64,000 nt of DNA, taken from positions 1 through 64,000 of the forward strand of contig NZ_FNHS01000017.1 of assembly GCF_900103445.1 (NCBI RefSeq), written 5' to 3'. Positions 17,727 through 25,540 of the stretch are shown here, in pieces. The notes beneath the pieces are model-generated. The model was not told where the DNA came from. It made no database searches and saw only the letters and a program-made list of their open reading frames with translations. The first letter of the stretch is position 1; each line of letters opens with the position of its first letter. This DNA is from Methylobacterium phyllostachyos. GTDB taxonomy: Bacteria; Pseudomonadota; Alphaproteobacteria; Rhizobiales; Beijerinckiaceae. The position numbers were made by a program, and so were the translations under genes.

Positions 17727-18748
17727 TCGGACGTTCACATTCCGTCCTGGCAGCGAGCCGATCAGTCCGGCAGTTATCCCGACCGACGTCGAAGTTCGGT
17801 GCGAACGCCGTTGCTGCGATAATTGCTTTCACTACGGCGGTCGCCCCGACGCACGCGGAGACGCCAGGCTCAATGGCAAAGCCTCAAGGAGGCGTCGCCA
17901 TTCCAGAGGTCGTCCGGCGCGCTGTCACCGAAGGGTGCGCTCCGGCGGCGATCAACGCGTCCATGGACACCGCTGCCTTCGGAAATCTCGCGGCTTGGCT
18001 TGAGACTCGGGAGCGGCCGATTGAGGCGCGGCGTGTCCGAGCGATGATGGGCCTCGAGACGGAGTTCTTCGGCTCCATGCGCGATCAAGTCGGGCAGTTC
18101 ATCGGCGCGCAGGTATACGCGCACGAACGCGGCGGCCGCTGGGACGCGGAACGCAACCTCTCGCTCGCCGCGACGCTGCTCGGCGGGACCGACAATCTCA
18201 TCCGGTATGTTGCAGCGGCGCGTGCCGTCCATCTCGCCGTCTATGAAAGCGCGAGCCGGTCGCTGTTCGCGACGCCGACGCCACGGTTCGATCGCTGGGC
18301 CAAGGATGGCGATCCCGAACCGGGCATGACCGCGCTCAAAGCCGATATGAACTCGATCACCACCCGCGCGGCTTTCCAGATCCCCCTGAACGTTGGTCGA
18401 CATATCCTCAATGGGAGTGGCTATGGCCTTCCTTTCACACCTCACGCCGAAGCCATCGTTTCGGTAGATACCGAGGCGCTCGCGGCTATTGCAGTGTCGC
18501 GGGCCGAGGCCATCCAGGCGCTGATCGGAAGCGACGCGCCGCTTCGTAATCGCCTCGCTTCCAAGCTGTCGCGCCCGCAGGACGAGGCGTCGCAACCGAC
18601 CGACGACGGCGATGTGGCGCTGACGTTCGCGGCGTGGCTGCCGAGCCTTTGCCTCGCATACCAGCAGATCCTGACGCCCGCGTGGTTCTCGCAGCGGGTC
18701 ATCGACGAACTCTACATCGCGCCGCTCAAGGCCAAGGGAGACTGGTGA
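17723..18748 (+). CDS. Exported protein of unknown function
   Basis: 341 residues from the ATG at 17723, which overlaps the stop of the previous gene. A long N-terminal region ends in a hydrophobic segment and an AxA-like signal cleavage site (AVAPTHAE). The mature part is mostly helical with two well separated cysteines (EGCAPA near the start, LPSLCLAY near the end). No known family is recognised. Tight coupling to both neighbours suggests the three proteins act together in the periplasm or envelope. Confidence 0.65.
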   Translation: MIGRSHSVLAASRSVRQLSRPTSKFGANAVAAIIAFTTAVAPTHAETPGSMAKPQGGVAIPEVVRRAVTEGCAPAAINASMDTAAFGNLAAWLETRERPIEARRVRAMMGLETEFFGSMRDQVGQFIGAQVYAHERGGRWDAERNLSLAATLLGGTDNLIRYVAAARAVHLAVYESASRSLFATPTPRFDRWAKDGDPEPGMTALKADMNSITTRAAFQIPLNVGRHILNGSGYGLPFTPHAEAIVSVDTEALAAIAVSRAEAIQALIGSDAPLRNRLASKLSRPQDEASQPTDDGDVALTFAAWLPSLCLAYQQILTPAWFSQRVIDELYIAPLKAKGDW

Positions 18749-19329
18749 TGCACCCTGACGTATTGGATGGCGACTTCCATAGGTCGTTCATACGAAAGAT
18801 TGGCACGGCCCGAGCGAGGGTCCTGTTCGGTCTTGCGGGCTTAACAGCCTTCGGTGTTGCCGGTATCGTCGGCCCGGTTCAGGCAGGGTCATCGTGGCAG
18901 CGGCTGTCGTACTCCGATCCACGCCATCCCGGTCCGCTCGACGCAGTTGCGCTGCCGCTCTGGCAGCGTGAATTGGCTGGCAAGCCGTTCTATCAAGTCC
19001 ATGCCGCACGCTTCGAGGACGCAGGCACGACTTACCTCGTAAGCGTCGCCTTTGCCGGCGGCATCTGCACGATGGGAGCCAACGATCGCAATGCGGTGGC
19101 CGAGCCTGCGATCTGTCCCGTGCGGGTCGATGTGATCCAGGGTGGCACCATCGTGAAAACGGTTCGGTCCAAGGTGTGCTCGGTTGCGCCACTCCCTGAG
19201 GACACGACGGCCAACCAGACCGACGCGACCGAGGTCGCATTCGACGCCGCATCGCAAGCGATCAGTTTTCGGTCGCGGTTAAGCGGACGATGGGTCCGCC
19301 TCTGCCAGCGGCAAGTGAAGGTACGCTAA
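18748..19329 (+). CDS. Exported or membrane-anchored protein of unknown function
   Basis: 193 residues. The start overlaps the previous stop (TGATG). A hydrophobic segment (VLFGLAGLTAFGVAGIVGP) near residues 27-45 serves as signal or anchor; what follows looks like a beta-rich domain with four cysteines (GGICT, PAICP, SKVCS, VRLCQ) that could form two disulfides. No family recognised. It is the last gene of the exported three-gene set. Confidence 0.65.
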   Translation: MHPDVLDGDFHRSFIRKIGTARARVLFGLAGLTAFGVAGIVGPVQAGSSWQRLSYSDPRHPGPLDAVALPLWQRELAGKPFYQVHAARFEDAGTTYLVSVAFAGGICTMGANDRNAVAEPAICPVRVDVIQGGTIVKTVRSKVCSVAPLPEDTTANQTDATEVAFDAASQAISFRSRLSGRWVRLCQRQVKVR

Positions 19330-19574
19330 GATTGGTGGCTCCGTTCTCGCCCAGCCGCCTCGGTTCGACGCCCTGTGGCAGCGAACCGAGGAGTAGATTG
19401 CTGAGGCGGGTGGAGCGGCTGACAACCAGCTCCACAAGTATGCCAAGGCCGGTGCCTGGCTCGGGAGGATGCCTCATCCGCCCAGGTGAAGTGCGTGACC
19501 GGTGTCTATGTTGCGGGGAGGCCAGGAGCGGAGATTGGCTACCTCCTGCCCTGAGCCTCCCTCGCCACGCTCGC

Positions 19575-19847
19575 TCAGGCGGCGATCGTCCGTACCTTCT
19601 GGCCGAGCGCTGCGGTCATAGCATCCGCGACGGCATCGGCATCGATCCGAAACCACTCGGTCGCGCTGTGCGGCGTACCGTCTGGTCCGGTGACCTTCAG
19701 GGCAACGTGGTACGGCCGCAGCTGCTTGTGAACCAGGCGCTCGGCTTCCTGATAGCTCTTTGCGGCATCGGCAAGGGCGTGCCGGCGAGCAGCATGGTCC
19801 TCGTGGAGACCCTGCCGTGCTGTGATGCCGTCCCAGACAACTGTCAC
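19575..19847 (-). CDS. Small hypothetical protein
   Basis: 90-residue open frame with GTG start, a charged helical first half and the segment HVALKVTGPDGTPHSATEWF. The composition looks protein-like, but no family is recognised and it stands alone between two plus-strand genes. The flanking stretches 19330-19574 and 19848-20092 hold nothing I can support. Confidence 0.4.
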   Translation of the reverse strand: MTVVWDGITARQGLHEDHAARRHALADAAKSYQEAERLVHKQLRPYHVALKVTGPDGTPHSATEWFRIDADAVADAMTAALGQKVRTIAA

Positions 19848-20092
19848 TCACCGGATCCCTGTGTGGCAGCGAAGTGCCACCTCATGCGGGTGACGGGTGC
19901 GCCTGACGACGACCTGAAGTTTCAGGCGACGGCCGTGATCACGCAATTGCGAGCGGGCAACACCCGGGCCGGATCGTCAAGCGAGCTTGCTGACCACGTG
20001 GCCGGCAGGCTTGCGTCTGGCTATCATCGGCCGACGTAGACCGAGCCCTCGTCGATCGGACGAACCACGCGCGCGGCTGCACGGGGATTTTC

Positions 20093-21940
20093 ATGAAGCC
20101 GTTCACGCGGACGATCATCGAGTTGTTCGACGGCAAGCGGCGCTATCTCATTCCGCTCTATCAGCGTCAGTATGCCTGGAAGGTTTCGCCGCAGCTGGAA
20201 CTGCTGTGGCACGATATCGCCCGCGAGACGACGCGTTTGGAGAAGGGGGGTGTCACAGGCGCGCCCCACTTCATGGGTGCGATGGTGATTGCGCAGGTGA
20301 AGACATACGGGCGGCAGGTCCCGTCCTACGAAGTCATTGACGGGCAGCAGCGCCTGTCCACGTTCCAGCTGCTGATGATCGCGCTCCGTGATGTGGCGCG
20401 CATCCATTCGCCGGAGTACGCGACGGAAGCTGGCAAGTACCTTTTGAACGACGGCGTCATGGAGAACCCGCAAGTCGAGCGCTTCAAGCTTTGGCCGACG
20501 CTTTCGGATCGACGGGCTTTCGCCACCGCCGTCGATCCGGACGCGGTGTTGCCGGAGGCCGACGTGACCGAGACCGAGGAGGGGGTGGTGCGCCCGGCGA
20601 CCGCCGCCCATGCCTACTTCGTCGCGAAGATCGAGGCCTACATCTCTCCCGGCGGGGTCTACGATGCGTTCAAGCTTGAGAAGCTGTTCGAGGCCTTGAA
20701 GACCGGTCTCGCGGTCGTCGCGATCGAACTCGAAGGCGGGGATGATCCGCAGACGATCTTCGAGACCCTGAACAGCCGCGGCGTCGATCTCTCCGCCGGC
20801 GATCTGATGCGCAACTTCATCTTTCAGAGGGCGACCGGTCTCGGTTTTGAGGATGGCACTCTGATCGTCGACGGCTTGTACCGGCGGTACTGGCTACCCC
20901 TCGACGCATGGTTCTGGCGTGAGGGCGATACGCGGGGTCGCTTGAACCGTCCGCGTCTCGACTGGCTGCTATCCGACCATCTCGCGATGATGAAGGCCGA
21001 GCTCGTCTCGGTAGAGACGCTCTTCGAAGGCTACCGGCGTTGGATCATCGACGCGGCACCGTTCGGGGGTGACGTTGAAGCAGAACTCCGAGCGATCGCG
21101 GCGAGCGCCGCCGTGTTCCGTCGCTTGGCGGGTTGCGACGAGGCCGACGTGCTCGGTCGCTTCGGTCGGTTCTCACGTGCGTTCGACGTGTCTACGGCGA
21201 CGCCGCTGGTACTGTACCTCGGCACAACAATCGAGAATCCGGACGAGTTGGGCGCGGCGCTAGCGATCATCGAGGCGTTCATTGTGCGCCGGGATATCTG
21301 CGGGCTGCCGACTGCAGGGTACAACAAGACCTTCACAGATCTCATCGCGGGCTTGAAAGCGGCCGAGCGTCCAGCGCTGCTGGCGACGTTGCAAGACGGG
21401 CTGGCCGCCGGCAAGCTGGACACGGTGCGTTGGCCCAACGACGCCGAGTTCGGTGACGCTTGGCGCTCGCGCACCCAGTACAAGCCCGCCCGCCAGGGGC
21501 GACTGCGGTACCTGTTCGAGCGCATCGAGGCTCGCAAGCGCGCTAACAACGACGAGATCGTTGCGATCAAGTCCGATCTCACGCTCGAGCACATCATGCC
21601 GCAAAAGTGGCGGACGCATTGGCCGATCCCGGGCTTCAGTCACGAGGACGAGACTGCGCCGAGCAGCGAGTACCTGGCTCGGCAAGCTGTCCGAGTGAGC
21701 AAGGTCGACACCCTGGGTAACCTCACGCTCCTCACCCGCAGTTTGAACGCGACCGCTTCGAACGGTGCGTTTTCGGTGAAAATGCCTGAGATCCGGGCGC
21801 AGTCAGCGCTCGTGCTGAACCGGGAGTTGCACGATCACGCCGAGTGGAACGAGGAGACGATCACGGCCCGTGGCGCATCCCTGTTTAAGATCGCTGCTCA
21901 GCTATGGCAGGCTCCGCCTCCGCCCATCCAAAACGCGTAG
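20093..21940 (+). CDS. GmrSD-type protein (DUF262-DUF1524), probable modification-dependent restriction enzyme
   Basis: 615 residues. The N-terminal DUF262 (ParB-like, NTP-binding) domain shows IPLYQRQYAW (about 18-27) and YEVIDGQQRLST (about 80). The C-terminal DUF1524 HNH-type nuclease domain shows LEHIMPQKW and LGNLTLLTRSLN. Together these match the GmrS and GmrD halves of the type IV restriction enzymes that cut glucosylated hydroxymethylcytosine DNA, here on one chain. The actual modified base recognised is unknown. It stands alone, tail to tail with the ubiquitin-like operon. Confidence 0.82.
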   Translation: MKPFTRTIIELFDGKRRYLIPLYQRQYAWKVSPQLELLWHDIARETTRLEKGGVTGAPHFMGAMVIAQVKTYGRQVPSYEVIDGQQRLSTFQLLMIALRDVARIHSPEYATEAGKYLLNDGVMENPQVERFKLWPTLSDRRAFATAVDPDAVLPEADVTETEEGVVRPATAAHAYFVAKIEAYISPGGVYDAFKLEKLFEALKTGLAVVAIELEGGDDPQTIFETLNSRGVDLSAGDLMRNFIFQRATGLGFEDGTLIVDGLYRRYWLPLDAWFWREGDTRGRLNRPRLDWLLSDHLAMMKAELVSVETLFEGYRRWIIDAAPFGGDVEAELRAIAASAAVFRRLAGCDEADVLGRFGRFSRAFDVSTATPLVLYLGTTIENPDELGAALAIIEAFIVRRDICGLPTAGYNKTFTDLIAGLKAAERPALLATLQDGLAAGKLDTVRWPNDAEFGDAWRSRTQYKPARQGRLRYLFERIEARKRANNDEIVAIKSDLTLEHIMPQKWRTHWPIPGFSHEDETAPSSEYLARQAVRVSKVDTLGNLTLLTRSLNATASNGAFSVKMPEIRAQSALVLNRELHDHAEWNEETITARGASLFKIAAQLWQAPPPPIQNA

Positions 21941-22076
21941 TGCAGCCTTCCCTGATGGGAATTTTTGAAACTGCCGATGGCGGCAAAAGTCATGCTGCCA
22001 TCTCTTCAGGGAGGCGCTGGCCGGGGTATAGCGGACCAGCGCCCCTATAAGGCATGTCAACCGCCGTGACGTCGAC

Positions 22077-23621
22077 CTACATCGTCGCCGGAGCACGGTC
22101 CGCGTACTTTGCGTTGTAGATCCTGGTGTAATCACGATCTCCGCAAATACAGCGACCGGTCGCATCCCGCGCATGGGGATCATTGAAGTGGGTCCCGAGC
22201 GGACGCAAGAGATTGAAACGTGTCGTGGTCGTGACCATCCCGAGTTCACCCTTAGCGTGTTTGACGAGGTCGGCGGCCAGCAAGATGCCGGCGAGCGCGG
22301 ATTGGAACGCCATCGGTACCGTGGTGCCGATCGGTCGCCCACCATCGGTCAACCGAAACACGACGCCACCACAGACGGTGCTCTGATAGAAGCTCCGTAG
22401 CGGCTGCTCGGCAAAGGGGCGCAAAGCGTCGAATGGTATGCCGAGTGCGGTCGCGATACGCTCGACGAACGCGATACTGACGGGCTCGGAGGTTTGCAGC
22501 ATCCGCCGGACCTCCGGCTGCGCCTCGGGCAATCCCAACTCCTCAGCGATGCGATCGTCCTCGTCCTTGACCTCGCCAGCCGGCAGGTAAAGGCACGCCA
22601 AACACGCACGACCATCCGCAAAGCCGTGTCGGGAGACGCCCAGGTCGCCCTCCTGGGTCCAGGCGTTGACGATCCACCGGGGGAGGGCACCCTGAACCGC
22701 GATGCGATCGCGCGCCGTATCCAGTGCGACGGCGACACGTTCGAGGTGCCAGTCATCGCGACTGGCCAGGTAGGCTCCCCACGTGGTGCGGTGGGGTACG
22801 ACGTTCAGACCAGTCCCGCCGAGCAGGGACGCGGCGACGGCCACCTTCTCGGTATCGACGTCGGCCTGTCCCATCAGTGCGTAGCGCTGCAGGTTCGACA
22901 GGTCGACGGACTCGTGATCGATCAGATGCAAGGTCCCTGTCAGCGAGGTCAGCCGAGAGAGCGCCCAAACGCCACCGTTTCCGATGGCCCCGAGTCCGAC
23001 CAAGTGGGTTTCCCCGAGGTCGACCGGGCCGATCTCACCCTCGGTGGCAGCAGTGGGGTTCGAGCGATAGCTCCGTAGATCGAGCGTGATCTCTGCATCG
23101 AGGCTGCCGCCCGGGATCTGGTCCGCGAACACGGCGCGGAACACGTTGGCGACGGCGATGCAGGCTGCCGCGCCTGCGCCGAACGGGTTGGCGCTCGCCC
23201 CACACCCAATCGGATTCGAGGAGGAAAAGCGCGCTGTCCAGCCGTCCGATCCGGCGAAGAGTTTCGTGCCTGCGATGTCGGGGATCGCCCGGCCGACGCA
23301 GATCGCGATCGTCACGCGATTGGGGTCGTCCTCCAAGTGGATGGCCGGATTGATCGATCGGGCTAAGCTCGTCAGCTCAGCCGCGTGCGTGGCGGCCTGA
23401 TCGTCTAAGCCATGGATCACCAGCCTCGGGTAGAGGCGGGCGAGTAGGCGGACCGTCAGGTCCAGCAGCGCCGCGCCTTCCGCTGTGCCGGCCGCCTCCC
23501 CATCAAAGGCGATGCCGATGGCCTGCGCTTGCAACCGCTCAGAGAAAGCGGCCATGCCGAATCCTGCGAGCACCTGAGACGCGGCGGTGGCGACGCGGTC
23601 GAAGAAATTCGCGAGGGCCAT
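22077..23621 (-). CDS. E1-like (ThiF-family) adenylyltransferase of a ubiquitin-like operon
   Basis: 514 residues from the ATG at 23621, 2 bases after the JAB gene stop. An N-terminal domain of about 190 residues (starting ALANFFDRVATAA) has no motif I know. The ThiF/E1 fold follows: HLVGLGAIGNGG (207-217) binds ATP, and IDHESVDLSNLQRY (234-247) holds the Asp and the Asn/Arg of the adenylation site. CLAC (340-343) and CIC (491-493) are likely zinc ligands. Cys417 in STVCGG is a candidate thioester cysteine. It should activate the C terminus of the operon's ubiquitin-like protein. It is the last gene of the operon. Confidence 0.85.
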   Translation of the reverse strand: MALANFFDRVATAASQVLAGFGMAAFSERLQAQAIGIAFDGEAAGTAEGAALLDLTVRLLARLYPRLVIHGLDDQAATHAAELTSLARSINPAIHLEDDPNRVTIAICVGRAIPDIAGTKLFAGSDGWTARFSSSNPIGCGASANPFGAGAAACIAVANVFRAVFADQIPGGSLDAEITLDLRSYRSNPTAATEGEIGPVDLGETHLVGLGAIGNGGVWALSRLTSLTGTLHLIDHESVDLSNLQRYALMGQADVDTEKVAVAASLLGGTGLNVVPHRTTWGAYLASRDDWHLERVAVALDTARDRIAVQGALPRWIVNAWTQEGDLGVSRHGFADGRACLACLYLPAGEVKDEDDRIAEELGLPEAQPEVRRMLQTSEPVSIAFVERIATALGIPFDALRPFAEQPLRSFYQSTVCGGVVFRLTDGGRPIGTTVPMAFQSALAGILLAADLVKHAKGELGMVTTTTRFNLLRPLGTHFNDPHARDATGRCICGDRDYTRIYNAKYADRAPATM

Positions 23622-23623
23622 GC

Positions 23624-24085
23624 TCAATCCGTAACCGTGATGAGTTGCGTCAGTGCACTGCCGGGCACGCGTGCCCATCGCGCTCGGGCGTCGAGGCGGT
23701 AGGCGGCGACGTCGGCGAGCTTGAACGGACGAACCGCGTAGTCGGGCACGACGAGCGACAGGCTGCCGACCGCGGTCGCGATCGCGTAGGCGTCGTCCGT
23801 GCCGGAGTGGTATGCCCGGCCCGGGTGGCTGTGGATTTGTCCGAGAAGCGTCAGCTTCTCGCGGTGAAGCCGGACGTTGATGCGGTGGAGTTCATCCGCC
23901 CCGATGCACACGCAGACGCCGTCATCGGTGCGGATGTGTCTCTGCGCCGGGATCCAGGTCTGCCCGACTTGGAACCGCTCGCCGTCCTGACGTCCGACCC
24001 AGAGCGCCAACCCCTCATGCCCGTCGCGGCCGACGGATCGCATGTGCTGCTGTGCTTGGTCGGTGCACGCCCGGGGGATCGTCAC
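23624..24085 (-). CDS. JAB/JAMM-family peptidase (Mov34/MPN) of the ubiquitin-like operon
   Basis: 153 residues from the GTG at 24085, 23 bases after the E2-like stop; a longer upstream frame would run inside the preceding gene. The JAMM motif is complete: Glu in GHEGLALWVG near residue 24, then IHSHPG and, seven residues on, SGTDD. Such peptidases mature ubiquitin-like precursors and remove them from targets. In this operon the obvious substrate is the triple ubiquitin-like protein, whose C terminus does not end in Gly and so probably needs trimming. Confidence 0.85.
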   Translation of the reverse strand: MTIPRACTDQAQQHMRSVGRDGHEGLALWVGRQDGERFQVGQTWIPAQRHIRTDDGVCVCIGADELHRINVRLHREKLTLLGQIHSHPGRAYHSGTDDAYAIATAVGSLSLVVPDYAVRPFKLADVAAYRLDARARWARVPGSALTQLITVTD

Positions 24086-24108
24086 GGATCGAACTGCTGC
24101 GAGGCCGC

Positions 24109-24729
24109 TCAAAGCGGCACGCGCTCGATGTCGAAAGCGATTGCGATCGTCGGCGCTTGAGCCGCCATCTGATAGTTCTCGATCGGGTTGATCCCGTGGC
24201 TCCAGATCGTGTCGAGGATGAAGGCCAAGGAGCCTTCGCCAGAACGACGGTGCAGAAACCATGAATCACCGGTGTGTGCGGGGTTGTCGTGGTATTCCCG
24301 GACGCGTGGCAGACACAGGAACGGCGGTTCCTCAGGCCCATGGGTCTGAAGGAGATTGTTCATTTGAAGCATGCCCTGCTGCATCATCTGCAGGTACACC
24401 TCCATCGGCATGCCGGGCGGTACCGGTGGCCGCCGCAGCATCGGGAGTGGCAGATCCTTCGCCTTGACGGGCTCTCGGGTGAAAGGGTCGACGAAGCGGA
24501 CCGAGAGAGGCTGCACGTCGTAATCGGTGAAATCGACGACGACGCACGCGAGGATCGGTGACGGGCGCAGCTTAGGGGCAGCGAACATCACGCACACCTG
24601 CGGGAAGGTCGCTTCGAGCAAAATCTGGCCGCGCTTGCGGTAGGTTTCCTCCAGGGCTCGATAATCGGCGACCTCCCGCGCGAACTTCGCGCGGGACACC
24701 TCGGGATCGACCGTCTGCAACTCAGACAC
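24109..24729 (-). CDS. E2-like protein lacking the canonical catalytic Cys
   Basis: 206 residues. The C-terminal half follows an E2/UBC layout: PPFLCLPRV (135-143) matches the YPFxPPxV strand, EYHDNPAH (145-152) the HPN region, and LAFILDTIWSHGINP (168-182) the crossover helix region. At the position of the E2 cysteine, shortly after HPN, the sequence reads GDSWFL (154-159), with no Cys. The only cysteines are residues 46, 62 and 139, all outside the expected site. Residues 100-128 form a Pro/Met-rich insertion (PPVPPGMPMEVYLQMMQQ). The start overlaps the stop of the ubiquitin-like gene by 8 bases. It may use another nucleophile, or be a non-catalytic partner. Confidence 0.75.
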   Translation of the reverse strand: MSELQTVDPEVSRAKFAREVADYRALEETYRKRGQILLEATFPQVCVMFAAPKLRPSPILACVVVDFTDYDVQPLSVRFVDPFTREPVKAKDLPLPMLRRPPVPPGMPMEVYLQMMQQGMLQMNNLLQTHGPEEPPFLCLPRVREYHDNPAHTGDSWFLHRRSGEGSLAFILDTIWSHGINPIENYQMAAQAPTIAIAFDIERVPL

Positions 24730-25456
24730 CGGCCACCCCCGCGTTCAGGCTGAGCCACACGAGATCCCCGTCGTGCAGTCCGACGCCGGCGACGGTCTTC
24801 GTCAGGTCGTATGCGTTGCCGTGCTCGTCCTTGAGCTGCCACTCGTCTTCCGGGCGGCCGACGTTCCCCGACTTCTGCAGTGCTTCGGTGCGGACCTGCG
24901 TCAGCGGCGTGTCCGCATGCACCTTGAGCTCTGTCTCGGTGCCGTTGACGACGATCTTGAGCGTGATGCCGTGCTCGGTGGGGGCCTTCCGTTCCACGGT
25001 CTGGAAGTGTTCGACCCCCTTGCGAGCGAGGTCGAACAGTTGGTGATCCTCGACGCGGATGTCGTCTTCCCCCGGCAAGACGAGGAATACGTCGAAGGCC
25101 GCGGGGTCGACCCCGGCCAGCGTCTTGAGGACGACGCCGGTGATGCCACGGACCGGCCACTCCTGGTCCTGCCCGTCGATGAAGAAGCGGTAGAGGGTAT
25201 CGCTCGGGGCCACGAGGAACCGCTCGACCCCGTGGTGGCCCAGATCGAAGGTCTCATCGAGATGCAGCGGCCGCAGCACGTTGTCCGGCATCCACGCGAG
25301 GACGGCATGATCGTCGATCGGATGTTTGCCCGCCGCTTTGATGATCTGCCGTCCGGTCGGCACCGGATCGGTCAGGTGGACGTCCGTGGCCTTCAGGGTG
25401 TCGTCGTAGATCTGGACCGTGATTCGGTCCCCACCGTGTTCATGATGCTCGTGCAT
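24722..25456 (-). CDS. Triple ubiquitin-like protein (multiubiquitin family)
   Basis: 244 residues. A His-rich start (HEHHEHGG) is followed by three beta-grasp units: about 10-84 (ITVQIYDD...RFLVAPS), 87-160 (YRFFIDGQ...EHFQTVE) and 165-244 (ITLKIVVNG...GDLVWLSLNAG). The middle one has the strand-helix-strand pattern of the multiubiquitin domain. The protein ends AGVAGV, so no terminal Gly is exposed; processing after a Gly would be needed before activation. It is followed without gap by E2-like, JAB and E1 genes. The gene lies 84 bases after the helicase gene on the same strand, so it may share that transcript. Confidence 0.85.
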   Translation of the reverse strand: MHEHHEHGGDRITVQIYDDTLKATDVHLTDPVPTGRQIIKAAGKHPIDDHAVLAWMPDNVLRPLHLDETFDLGHHGVERFLVAPSDTLYRFFIDGQDQEWPVRGITGVVLKTLAGVDPAAFDVFLVLPGEDDIRVEDHQLFDLARKGVEHFQTVERKAPTEHGITLKIVVNGTETELKVHADTPLTQVRTEALQKSGNVGRPEDEWQLKDEHGNAYDLTKTVAGVGLHDGDLVWLSLNAGVAGV

Positions 25457-25540
25457 CGTGCGCTCGCCCTGGGTGGACAGCCGCGTGGCTGCCCTTCTGA
25501 CCTCTCCAGCGCAGCCGAGGTCGGCGAATCGGTAGGGCGA

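Noticed and set aside
19290..20039. Plus-strand open frame of 249 codons after the exported-protein operon
   Set aside because: Composition is unlike a protein (irregular Ser/Arg/Pro/Cys), it overlaps the end of a supported gene and the more plausible minus-strand 90-residue frame.
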